DNA of 22,323 nucleotides from a virus, in IMG/VR virus record IMGVR_UViG_3300017714_000197, positions 1 through 22,323 of that record, one strand, 5' to 3'. Made by a program: the position numbers and the translations under genes. This document shows, one piece after another, positions 6,845 to 14,617 of this stretch (the stretch's first letter is position 1; each line of letters opens with the position of its first letter). Below the pieces are notes generated by a model. The model worked only from the letters and a program-made list of their open reading frames with translations, had not been told where the DNA came from and searched no databases.

Positions 6845-9800
6845 CTATTTTGTTCTGCGATTGAAATAAGTAGAGGCCATATCGTTGAATTGTCCGGGTG
6901 TCATGGAACGATACATTAGCGTTCGTTCGGGTGTACCCTCTAGTTGACCTCGATGAGTCTCTTCTTCAGTTCTTTTCTTTTTCTTTGCCATGTTTGTAGC
7001 AGTTCCAAAGATGACATCTTTATAATTTTTACCATATCGACTTTTGAAATCTGCTGTCGCATCCTTTTTGAGATCCTCAGCGTACTTATCTCTCAGTTGC
7101 ATTTCTTTCTTTGTAAGAGTTGCCTCCGAGAGTTTTTCGGTTTTGATAAATGTCTTACCCGGATCAACAATGATTCCAAATTCTTTCATAAATGGTACGC
7201 CAACCAAAACTGGTGTACCTTTTTCTGACCGATCATCCAGAGTAAATCGACGGTTTGGATACTTTTTGCCCATAAATTCAATATCAAGTTCAATCATTGG
7301 ACGCTGTTCAACGTCATGTGCGATTGCACCTTGCAGCACAGTCAAGATATCGACAACTTTATTTGTGAATTTCTTGCCGCCATGGGTCCATGTCACCGTG
7401 TCCCCATCGATTTGATATTCATCTGCATGGATTGAGTTTACCACCATGTTTCCAGTGTCGAATTTACCGACCAAAGGTCCAATGCCCTCTACACTCATGG
7501 TTTCTCTTCTTCCGACTACGGTTGGTGAATACATCCAATTGTCCTTATCTAAGATGTGGTCGATAAAGTCTCCCACAATGTTCTGTTTTGTTGCCATCTC
7601 GATTCCCTCGGAACCGGGAGAGGAGTTTACCTCAATTATGTAAGGTTTCTTTGTTTTTGCAGAGACAGCAATATCAACACCGCAGTAATAGCAGCCAATT
7701 GTCTTTGCTGCTTTTAGTGCTAACTCTTCAATTTCTTTACTAATTGAAACTTTTTTGATCTTTGCACCCATTGAGAAGTTGCTTCTAAAGTCATTCTTGA
7801 CTTTTCCTCGATTCATCACACCAACAACCTCACCGTCAAGAACAATGATTCTCATATCACTCTTCATATCAATATATTCTTGAAGAATAATCTCTTCTGA
7901 TTCATCAATTTTCTGAATTGCATCAATAACAGACTTGAGAGATGGCTTACTATCAATAATAAAGACACCCTGACCCTTTGATCCTGTAAGTGTCTTCGCA
8001 ACAACAGGGAATTTCCCGCCAACTTGCTTATGAAGATCTTCGATCATTTCTGGATCAGTGACAAGTGCGGTTCGTGGGGTCGGCAGACCTACTTCCGTAA
8101 GCGTTACGGCAGTGCGATACTTGTCTGAACAGATTTCAATCGAATCTCTTGAGTTGATAACGAAGAATCCGTCTTTTTCGAAGGACGAAATCATGTCAAG
8201 GGTTCCACTCTGTGCAGATGCAGCACCACGGACAATCACAACGGTATCAAATCTATTTGCAATAAACTCTTTTCCGTCTTTGTTTACAACAGTTCGAGTT
8301 CCGTCTTCATTTTTGAAAGATCGTGCGAAAGGAACGAAGGCGACAAAGCAAGGAACGTTTCTTTTTTTACATTCCTCTTTGAGTCTTTTAGCGGTCTTCA
8401 TCAAATTGCTATCGTTCTCTTCGCTGTATCCAGAGAAAATCAAAACTTTGACTGGCTTGCTTGCCTTTCGTTCTTCGTTCATCTCTTTTGTTTTCTTTTT
8501 CATCTGTTCGATAAACTTACGATACACAGCAGCCTCCGCAGTTTTCTTCATCACCTTGGCTCGTTGCTCCATCGCAATCGCAGCCTGAATCTTGTGTGCG
8601 TGCGTTCGGTCAGACGACTTGATTTTACGAACCGATGCCTCAGCCGTTTCTACGTCCTTGAAACCAAGTCCGTGGATTGTGCCTTTTGGATCTTCATCGG
8701 TGTAGAGATCAGAATGAGTATCGGGGTCTTGGTTCTTGCGTGTTTTAGCAATGCGGTTTGCTTCCATAAACTCACGGAACATCGACATCGTGCGACCGAT
8801 TTCAGTTTGCTTGTCACCCGGCTTGCGACCCTTGATAATATTTTGAATGCCAGTCTTTTCAAGATTGCCATACAAGTCAGTCAGCACATCCCCATATCGT
8901 CCGAGTCTGTAATGTTGCAAACTAACATTCGTTTTGGGCTTCATCGTGAGCGGTGTTTCTTCGTCAATCAACTGCAAGACTTTTCGTAGTTCTTTATCAT
9001 TTCCCGAAGTGCTGTATTTTTTTGCTCCCGAAATCTCACCATATTCACCTTCTACAAAACGAACCCAGCCTTTTTCCATTGCCATAAAATCAACGAGGTT
9101 GTCAACATCTCGTATTCCCCGTTTGATTTCATTGAAGTGTCCATCTGCCGCCGATTCTGGGTCATTTCTGTTACTATACTTCTCCACCAAGCGTTCTTTG
9201 ATTTTCTTTTCAGTAAGACCAAAGAATCTTGGATCTTTCACAACCATCTGAATGTGATATGGAGTATGTCCCTGAATGATTCTTGTCTTTCCAGTTTTCG
9301 GATTCACCCAACCTTTGTAGCCCGGAATGTTGACTTCATCGAGTTCCACCTCTTCACGAACACCCATTGCCTTACGAAGATCATCAAAAAGTTTTCGTGC
9401 CTGTGCATCTGTTGCCTTCGACGGCACACCAGTCTTGAATGTTTCAAAATCTCCCTCTGTCGCAGCGGCTCTCATTTTTGACGCAGACATACCAGAAACA
9501 TCTTTTGCGTCTGGGTCGCGTCTACCGGCACTTACAACCTCAAATGAGTCGAGATCAAATGATTTATCTGGATCTGGGTGATTGACATAAGGACGAATCG
9601 TCTTATCGAATTCTTCTACACGATCACCACCGACAACAACAGTAATATTTTTGTAACCTTCGTCTGCCAAATATCCGATAGCATCAAATATTGTGCGGAT
9701 TGAAGGATTATACATAACATTGGCGTTCCTAAAGAACGTTTTCATATAATTTGTTTTAGTTTTTGAATCTAGAGGGTTCTTTCGTTTGTCTTTGCTGTGA

Positions 9801-9982
9801 CTCGCAAAGATAAAATTCGTAGAGCCTCTTTTTTTTGCCTCTTTCAGAACCTTGTTTACCAAAAGTTCATGACCGGAAGTGGGTGGGTTGAAGCGTCCAA
9901 AGGTAAGAACAGCACTTTTACCCTTCCGCTCTTCACGTAGTGATACATCATCATTCACGCCATCATTATAGAATGGTTCCAT
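6845..9982 (-). CDS. Four-part fusion: nucleotidyltransferase, phage helical region, RimK-like ATP-grasp ligase, RimB-like retropepsin
   Basis: 1045 residues; start fixed by GGAGG nine bases before ATG. Residues 23-190: cytidylyltransferase/NMNAT-like fold, with FNPPT35-S-G-H38 (HxGH type) and V-S-G-M-S-A-S-K-M-R171 matching the ISSTxxR motif. Residues 215-510: charged helical region including HAHKIQAAIAMEQRAK. Residues 512-815: RimK-type ATP-grasp, with VVAKTLTGSKGQGV, the LQEYIDMKSDMR stretch, GVDIAV and metal-binding E784-V-N786. Residues 824-948: RimB-like retropepsin (ATP-dependent Zn protease family), with GRRE, K-F-D842-T-G-N, S-I-H-A-D-E and PVLVGVPFMKEFGIIVD. The tail is basic (MAKKKKR). 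RimK adds glutamates to proteins and RimB removes or remodels such tails in bacteria. L15-R-E17-E18 is a possible prohead protease site, so the protein may be packaged and even processed (inference). Confidence 0.88.
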   Translation of the reverse strand: MEPFYNDGVNDDVSLREERKGKSAVLTFGRFNPPTSGHELLVNKVLKEAKKRGSTNFIFASHSKDKRKNPLDSKTKTNYMKTFFRNANVMYNPSIRTIFDAIGYLADEGYKNITVVVGGDRVEEFDKTIRPYVNHPDPDKSFDLDSFEVVSAGRRDPDAKDVSGMSASKMRAAATEGDFETFKTGVPSKATDAQARKLFDDLRKAMGVREEVELDEVNIPGYKGWVNPKTGKTRIIQGHTPYHIQMVVKDPRFFGLTEKKIKERLVEKYSNRNDPESAADGHFNEIKRGIRDVDNLVDFMAMEKGWVRFVEGEYGEISGAKKYSTSGNDKELRKVLQLIDEETPLTMKPKTNVSLQHYRLGRYGDVLTDLYGNLEKTGIQNIIKGRKPGDKQTEIGRTMSMFREFMEANRIAKTRKNQDPDTHSDLYTDEDPKGTIHGLGFKDVETAEASVRKIKSSDRTHAHKIQAAIAMEQRAKVMKKTAEAAVYRKFIEQMKKKTKEMNEERKASKPVKVLIFSGYSEENDSNLMKTAKRLKEECKKRNVPCFVAFVPFARSFKNEDGTRTVVNKDGKEFIANRFDTVVIVRGAASAQSGTLDMISSFEKDGFFVINSRDSIEICSDKYRTAVTLTEVGLPTPRTALVTDPEMIEDLHKQVGGKFPVVAKTLTGSKGQGVFIIDSKPSLKSVIDAIQKIDESEEIILQEYIDMKSDMRIIVLDGEVVGVMNRGKVKNDFRSNFSMGAKIKKVSISKEIEELALKAAKTIGCYYCGVDIAVSAKTKKPYIIEVNSSPGSEGIEMATKQNIVGDFIDHILDKDNWMYSPTVVGRRETMSVEGIGPLVGKFDTGNMVVNSIHADEYQIDGDTVTWTHGGKKFTNKVVDILTVLQGAIAHDVEQRPMIELDIEFMGKKYPNRRFTLDDRSEKGTPVLVGVPFMKEFGIIVDPGKTFIKTEKLSEATLTKKEMQLRDKYAEDLKKDATADFKSRYGKNYKDVIFGTATNMAKKKKRTEEETHRGQLEGTPERTLMYRSMTPGQFNDMASTYFNRRTK

Positions 9983-10044
9983 TATTGATCACCTCCTCGA
10001 CAGTGTTAGTGGATCCACCCACCCCGGTCATGAACTTTTCCAGT

Positions 10045-10167
10045 TCACTTGTTCCAAGGCAGATATCCGCGAAGCCACTCAAACATTGGTTTTCCAATCA
10101 AAGCACCTATTGTAAAAGTAATAAGCGTGTGTGCGATAAATCCGTAAGTTGTTGCTACAAATTCCAT
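10045..10167 (-). CDS. 40-residue membrane microprotein
   Basis: MEFVATTYGFIAHTL opens a peptide with one hydrophobic helix (about residues 8-25) and a basic/aromatic end (WLRGYLPWNK). AAGGAG precedes ATG by seven bases, and a CTAAATA box lies 32 bases upstream of the start. It therefore looks like a deliberately expressed late gene between two long genes. Function unknown. Confidence 0.7.
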   Translation of the reverse strand: MEFVATTYGFIAHTLITFTIGALIGKPMFEWLRGYLPWNK

Positions 10168-10199
10168 TTTTTTCTCCTTGATTGGTTGGGTAACCGTAT

Positions 10200-10206
10200 T
10201 ATTTAG
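10200..10206 (-). promoter_or_regulatory. Late-promoter-like box CTAAATA
   Basis: Reads ACTAAATAA on the minus strand in the 61-base gap before the microprotein gene, and resembles the T4 late promoter TATAAATA. It would place a start site about 25 bases before the ATG and serve the microprotein and the 1045-residue fusion. Confidence 0.55.
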
Positions 10207-10228
10207 TGGTACTGGTTCTTCTGAAAGT

Positions 10229-11428
10229 TTACTTTGTCCAGTCTTTTGATACGGTAAAGTTTGCTTTTGAGAATTCCATACGATCAACAAGTTTCACTGC
10301 TTTGCCCACATGGTCAATTGCAACAAAGCCTTCAGGGTCCGTGACCCTATATCCGTCATCAGTTTTTATAAATGACGGCATTGTATTTAGTGACTGAAGT
10401 TTCCGCAGCACGACTGTTTTTGCCTGTGCCAAGTAGTATTGTGCAGAAAATAAATCATTCATTCCTTTTGAGATCGAATCGATAAATCGGGTTACAGTAT
10501 TTCTTTCGGTTTCTAATTTTTTCTTTGCTGCATCGGTTTTGAGTTTTGCAATCCTCTGGTCAAACCGAGATGCAATAAACCCAGCCAACTCTTGGGCAGA
10601 GCCTCTGTCTTTTCCGACACGAACATTTGCATTTGTATAGATCTTTATCAAATCTTTCAGTGCCTTGTCTGATGTAATTTTATCAATCAGTCTTTTGTTT
10701 TTCGTTAGCACTCTTCGAACACCCGCCAAGTTTTTACGAATCTCTTCTGTTTCTTTTTTGGTAAATGTTGCACTACCGCTCACATCTTTATAATCAGCAT
10801 CATCAAAATACACATTCTTTGATTTTCGTAAGCCAGATACATCTGCACCAAAGTTTGCCTTGAGGTCTGCAATTGTTTTGCCCTCATAAGTCGTGTGAAA
10901 AATAATGCCCATCTTTGCCGCTGCGATTCGACTACCAAGTTTACTATCCACAGGAACCGCATACGTAATCGTGTTTGGTGTGAAAGAGTACATGGATTGA
11001 CCGTCAATCGTTTCGGTATTCACATCCTCCGAAGTAAACAACATATCACCCTGAATCACTCCAGTGATCCCAAGTTTTGAAAGATACTTCAATGCAACTT
11101 TTAGTTTTCCTGCAAGTCCCCCACCATGATTTGCGTCGATGTCTGCATCTGTATAATTGATCTTTGGTGTTTTATTGAAAAGAGACTTAGTGGCAACGAA
11201 AAATTTACCATTCTCTGGGTTGATCCCGGCAAAGACTGCTGGGGCCCCATCCCACTTGACAGTTACATTCATTTTTTTGTTTGAGTTACCTTGGAGCATA
11301 GTCACCAATGATTCAATAAAATTCATTGCCTCATTAGCCCCGGCAGAACCACGATTGAAAATCTCGTCCTCAAGATGTTCGAGGTGAAGATTTTTTTCTT
11401 CAACTAAAAAGTTGCTTAGAGTTTTCAT
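10229..11428 (-). CDS. KxDG-type covalent nucleotidyltransferase (RNA/DNA ligase-like), capsid-targeting-like N-terminus
   Basis: 399 residues. Ligase-superfamily motifs are in order: K58-W-D-G (motif I, adenylated lysine), GKFFVATKSLFNK at 74-86, GVIQGDMLF at 123-131 (motif III region), GIIFHTTYEG at 174-183 (motif IIIa region), E366-G-F-V (motif IV) and V-K379-L-V-D-R (motif V). A helical insert of about 165 residues separates motifs IIIa and IV. It resembles a protein family I recall from T4-like cyanophages (DUF6267). The N-terminus MKTLSNFLVEE has L8-V-E10 at the same position as I8-A-E10 of T4 internal proteins. It could seal RNA or DNA nicks, perhaps delivered with the genome; activity is inferred. 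Confidence 0.75.
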   Translation of the reverse strand: MKTLSNFLVEEKNLHLEHLEDEIFNRGSAGANEAMNFIESLVTMLQGNSNKKMNVTVKWDGAPAVFAGINPENGKFFVATKSLFNKTPKINYTDADIDANHGGGLAGKLKVALKYLSKLGITGVIQGDMLFTSEDVNTETIDGQSMYSFTPNTITYAVPVDSKLGSRIAAAKMGIIFHTTYEGKTIADLKANFGADVSGLRKSKNVYFDDADYKDVSGSATFTKKETEEIRKNLAGVRRVLTKNKRLIDKITSDKALKDLIKIYTNANVRVGKDRGSAQELAGFIASRFDQRIAKLKTDAAKKKLETERNTVTRFIDSISKGMNDLFSAQYYLAQAKTVVLRKLQSLNTMPSFIKTDDGYRVTDPEGFVAIDHVGKAVKLVDRMEFSKANFTVSKDWTK

Positions 11429-11431
11429 TGT

Positions 11432-12550
11432 TTATCCTCTGTACTGGTCAATGAAAGATACAATGTCTCTGCCAAGTTCGACAAGAAGACGGAACCTCAC
11501 GGTATAGCCTTCTCTTTTCTTGTCTGCATCATACCGGAAACGAATCGAAAACACAAGCATGTTGTTTGCGTATAGACCGATTGTCGGGTTTCCTGTTGGC
11601 ATAACTTTCCATTCAACGTCGCCTGTTTTTGAAGTTTCCAAAAGCCCTCGTGAAAGTGCCTCAAAAGTTTTTTTATCGAATGAAAAACCACTCTTGATAA
11701 TTTCAAGATCTTCTTCTCGTCCTCTTGCTGCAACCAACAAACCATTGGTAAGTGCCTTGATATTATTTTCTTTATTGAGCCAGTTTCCACCATACTTCTT
11801 TGAGATCTTTGTAAACACTGGACTCACCGCAGAAAAGATAATTTGCTTATCCTTTGCAATAATTGGATCTGTTCTACTTTGATATACACCAACAATATTG
11901 GCGACTGCCTTTTTCAAATCACCAAGCATACTATTGACATCCATGCCAAACGACTTGAATCCAAGTTGCATGTTCTTGACTGCATCGGAACCAGCAAACT
12001 GACCGACCTGCTTGACACCACCGTACTTGACGGAGAAACCAGCCTTTCGATTTTCTCGACCATTTACAAAAACATCTACATCAGATTTTGTTTTCATCTG
12101 TCCTGACGTTCCACCACAGACAACATCGACCACATCAGGCTTTCCGTTTGTGATGACATCATCAGACAGTTTTTTCAGTGTGCCGTTTTTGTTCACTGCT
12201 TCGATTGCAGTGGTCACAAGAGTTTGTACTTCTTTGGTTCGACGGACTGATGGATTGCTCAATGCCGACAATACTTCTGGAGGAAGACCAGTTCCGTCAA
12301 ATTCAATGACATCAAGACCGTCACCCTCTTCGACTTCCCACGCACGATAGCCACCAAAATATTTCAACATAACATCCTCAACCGCATCTCTTGTTAGTGG
12401 TTGGGGTGTTCCGTCATCAAACCGATCAGTAAATCTGGCAACCATTGCTGCGGCGAGAACAAACTCGTAGGCATGACCTAGATTGAAAGTTACCTCTTCA
12501 TTTAGATAGTTTCTGAAATTTTCGAATGGTAGGTCAATAGGTTCTTTCAT
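11432..12550 (-). CDS. Phage protein with PD-(D/E)XK-like pattern and capsid-targeting-like N-terminus
   Basis: 372 residues, no firm family. The N-terminus carries NFRNYL16-N-E18-E, a basic-aromatic leader with a prohead-protease-like site. Residues 24-40 (LGHAYEFVLAAAMVARF) look like the first helix of a restriction-endonuclease fold with Glu29. Residues 156-176 contain S-D-V-D-V-F-V, then 11 residues later F-S-V-K175, compatible with a D...(S/E)xK active site, followed by KQVGQFAG. Similar proteins appear beside the KxDG protein in marine T4-like phages as far as I recall. It starts with GGAG nine bases upstream, inside the end of the phosphatase gene, with a 17-base overlap. Nuclease activity is only a suggestion. 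Confidence 0.7.
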   Translation of the reverse strand: MKEPIDLPFENFRNYLNEEVTFNLGHAYEFVLAAAMVARFTDRFDDGTPQPLTRDAVEDVMLKYFGGYRAWEVEEGDGLDVIEFDGTGLPPEVLSALSNPSVRRTKEVQTLVTTAIEAVNKNGTLKKLSDDVITNGKPDVVDVVCGGTSGQMKTKSDVDVFVNGRENRKAGFSVKYGGVKQVGQFAGSDAVKNMQLGFKSFGMDVNSMLGDLKKAVANIVGVYQSRTDPIIAKDKQIIFSAVSPVFTKISKKYGGNWLNKENNIKALTNGLLVAARGREEDLEIIKSGFSFDKKTFEALSRGLLETSKTGDVEWKVMPTGNPTIGLYANNMLVFSIRFRYDADKKREGYTVRFRLLVELGRDIVSFIDQYRG

Positions 12551-13232
12551 TTATAATGTCTCCAAAGTTTAGTGTAATAGATTCGGTGAGGGTTGGCAAT
12601 TTTGTTTTATCTAGTTTAGTATACAATTCATCGCCAAGTATCCTACCTGCTTCGATGTCACTAGGGAAATGAACCCCCAGAGCAATTCTAGATTCTGAAT
12701 TTTTATTTGCAATATGATTGAATCGTGAAGATTTTTCTGGATAGTAATTGGACATTACTCGTGCAATCAAATGACCGACTGCGGTATGGTTGCTTGGATA
12801 TCCCGGTGTATCAACTTCAATATGTGGTGTGAATTTGATACCATGATATTTTGCAATTTCTTTTGGTCGGGGTCGATTGTATGAATACTTCATGTTCAAT
12901 GTCACAACGTCGGTGTCTTGCTTGATGAGATCGACAAGATCAATAATCTCAGTTCTGGCTTCAACTTCCTTCAATTCAGTTTTGAACATTTTCAAATAGT
13001 CTTTATCAATTTCTTTATACGCAGCCAAAATCTCGTTACGAAGAATTACTGCGTCCACCACTTCCATGAGTTCCATTTTCAATTCCATAGAAGATGGTTT
13101 CTCTGGTTTCAAAAGTTCAATATCTTTATAGCCTTTGAAAATACTCACAGGTCTTCGCATAATCAACAATTGCACTTGCGAGGGTTTTGCCAGCAGTGGC
13201 TCATTGTTCATATAATTCTTGAAATCAATCAT
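12534..13232 (-). CDS. PAP2-superfamily phosphatase (acid phosphatase/haloperoxidase fold)
   Basis: 232 residues. The three catalytic motifs of the family are intact: K115-Y-S-Y-N-R120-P (KxxxxRP), Y-P146-S-N-H149-T (PSxH) and S181-R-x3-G-V-H188-F-P-S-D192 (SRxxxxxHxxxD). A charged helical region (45-110) precedes the domain. There is no signal peptide and no transmembrane helix, unlike bacterial class A acid phosphatases (secreted) and lipid phosphatases (membrane). Instead it opens MIDFKNYMNNE, the same kind of leader as its capsid-targeting-like neighbours, though the N-N-E site departs from the consensus. The substrate (phosphate monoester, lipid phosphate or nucleotide) cannot be told from sequence. 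The start is coupled to the upstream stop (ATGA). Confidence 0.85.
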   Translation of the reverse strand: MIDFKNYMNNEPLLAKPSQVQLLIMRRPVSIFKGYKDIELLKPEKPSSMELKMELMEVVDAVILRNEILAAYKEIDKDYLKMFKTELKEVEARTEIIDLVDLIKQDTDVVTLNMKYSYNRPRPKEIAKYHGIKFTPHIEVDTPGYPSNHTAVGHLIARVMSNYYPEKSSRFNHIANKNSESRIALGVHFPSDIEAGRILGDELYTKLDKTKLPTLTESITLNFGDIINERTY

Positions 13233-13918
13233 CGTAGAAATTCCTCAACAAGTTTCATATTCACCAGTACCCGAGTCCCCAGATCATGCCCTACAACGGG
13301 TGTCTCGCTCGTCAGAGAGGGAGTAACGCCTAAAGTGGCAAGGTAGTCTCCGAACATCCCCTGATCGTCAGAATCGATTCTACCGCCCTCAAACAGAGGA
13401 TAAAAGTTTCCAATCAGATCCACCATACGGTCCCCCAGATCGTCTGTATCGCTCCACACGAAAACATAGCCCTCCCCCCTCCAAGGGTCTTCCTGAAGGT
13501 CTAGGAAGCCTTCTGAGGCGAGTGGGAGCCAGTAGTCTCGCAGGTCCAGAAGAGCCGCCATTTCTCGGGACGGATCATGCGGAATATCGTGGTTGGGGTT
13601 TCGATTTGCGTCATCTTCATGTTTGCCTGATCTAAAAGTTTCTTTTGACATAATCGGAAGATACGAAACATTTACATTCTTTGGTTTATTATTTTTTACA
13701 TATTCGAGAAGACCAAACCAGCCAGCAGGTTCGTCACCCTGAAATGCAGAGGCGATCATCTTGTTCGGAAGATTTTTATTTTTGTTGAGCGGAACAAAAA
13801 AAGTATGACCATTTTTATCAACTCTTGCATGTGTCGTTTGCACAGCATCTTCAAAATCTTGAAGGTACTTTTCGACCGCATCAACTTCTTCGAAAAGATA
13901 AGATTTGAAATTCCGCAT
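13229..13918 (-). CDS. Unknown acidic protein with capsid-targeting-like N-terminus
   Basis: 229 residues, not recognised. I chose MRNFKSYLFEE because L8-F-E10-E aligns with the leaders of the neighbouring genes. The frame is open 60 bases further, but that extension lies inside the PEP-CTERM-like gene. No Shine-Dalgarno sequence precedes this ATG, and a CTAAATA box ends five bases before it, so translation may be leaderless or reinitiate after the upstream stop. Notable segments are AGWFGLLEYVKNN, a His/Asp/Pro-rich PNHDIPHDPSREMAALLDL, and an acidic middle (WSDTDDLGDRMVDLI). Confidence 0.65.
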   Translation of the reverse strand: MRNFKSYLFEEVDAVEKYLQDFEDAVQTTHARVDKNGHTFFVPLNKNKNLPNKMIASAFQGDEPAGWFGLLEYVKNNKPKNVNVSYLPIMSKETFRSGKHEDDANRNPNHDIPHDPSREMAALLDLRDYWLPLASEGFLDLQEDPWRGEGYVFVWSDTDDLGDRMVDLIGNFYPLFEGGRIDSDDQGMFGDYLATLGVTPSLTSETPVVGHDLGTRVLVNMKLVEEFLR

Positions 13919-13922
13919 ACTG

Positions 13923-13929
13923 TATTTAG
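13923..13929 (-). promoter_or_regulatory. CTAAATA box overlapping the PEP-CTERM-like gene's stop
   Basis: Reads ACTAAATAC on the minus strand. The TAA inside the box is the stop codon of the PEP-CTERM-like gene. A transcript from it would begin almost at the next ATG, so it is either a leaderless late promoter or chance. Confidence 0.3.
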
Positions 13930-14564
13930 TAGCGTCTTCTTCTACCACCCATGAGAATGCCCAAACCACCCAAGGCAACGGACGCAGGAGCAGGAACGGG
14001 AACCGTTTCTAAGTCCGGCATCAACGATTCAAATATCGTAGCAGTTCCATCACCTTGAAGAACTCCGGGGGACGTAGTATATTCGTCTGCCCAAGCGAGA
14101 ATCCAAACCGTTGCTGTCTCTCCGGGGGCTAAAGAACTCGTAGTTGTATCGTCCGAAAAGCCCCAGTCCCATGAGAACAGACCTGTCTCGTAACCAAAAT
14201 TTACATAGTCCGGGGCATTGTAAAAAGGATCTATTTGTTCTTGAATGGGTGTTTCTATAAAGTATCCCGGCATCACAAGAGAAGCGATTTCGGATGTGCT
14301 TTCCCCAACGTAGATGTCGAGGTCTTCGATGTTCAGCATTGACTCCCAACTGTTTTCAACAGTGATTGTCACCAGCATCGCACCTTCGGGAAGACCTACG
14401 ACATCTTGTTGTTCGGGTTCGGTATAAACTGCGGAGGAAACAGTGGCAGAGAAGAATCCATCTTCATCCTGCGACCAAACTTCGTACTCCATAAACGCTG
14501 TCGGATCACCGGCAATATCGCCAAATGCAGCCGTAGTAATAAGTAACGCTAATGGTCTAATCAT
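13926..14564 (-). CDS. Secreted protein with PEP-CTERM-like sorting tail
   Basis: 212 residues. It has a short signal peptide (MIRPLALLITTAAFG), a beta-rich acidic body (SAVYTEPE, LVTITVEN, DLDIYVGE, ETATVWILAW), and a C-terminus reading V-P-x-P191-A-P193, then ASVALGGLGILMGG, then RRRRY. This PAP/hydrophobic/poly-Arg layout is the variant of PEP-CTERM seen in many Phycisphaerae. In bacteria such tails are recognised by an exosortase; no exosortase is in the window, so the host enzyme would be needed. AAGGG precedes the ATG and a CTAAATA box lies 46 bases upstream. It is probably a surface-exposed late product of host origin. Confidence 0.78.
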   Translation of the reverse strand: MIRPLALLITTAAFGDIAGDPTAFMEYEVWSQDEDGFFSATVSSAVYTEPEQQDVVGLPEGAMLVTITVENSWESMLNIEDLDIYVGESTSEIASLVMPGYFIETPIQEQIDPFYNAPDYVNFGYETGLFSWDWGFSDDTTTSSLAPGETATVWILAWADEYTTSPGVLQGDGTATIFESLMPDLETVPVPAPASVALGGLGILMGGRRRRY

Positions 14565-14610
14565 ACAGAAACCCTTTTTGTAAAAGTTGTCCGAAGTATT
14601 CGAACAGATT

Positions 14611-14617
14611 TATTTAG
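14611..14617 (-). promoter_or_regulatory. Late-promoter-like box CTAAATA before the PEP-CTERM-like gene
   Basis: Reads CCTAAATAAA on the minus strand; its TAA is the stop codon of the 278-residue dockerin-like gene. The ATG of the PEP-CTERM-like gene is 46 bases away, with its own ribosome binding site. Confidence 0.5.

Noticed and set aside
8058-8588. 176-codon plus-strand open frame opposite the RimK-like region
   Set aside because: The minus strand encodes a clear ATP-grasp domain; the shadow frame lacks any motif or start signal.
10384-10390. CTAAATA box inside the ligase-like gene
   Set aside because: It lies in the coding sequence for S-L-N-T with no gene start shortly downstream. Boxes at 18862-18868 and 21460-21466 were dropped for the same reason.
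13229-13978. Longer form of the 229-residue protein starting MPWVVWAF
   Set aside because: The extra 20 residues are read from inside the PEP-CTERM-like gene tail in another frame and have no ribosome binding site.
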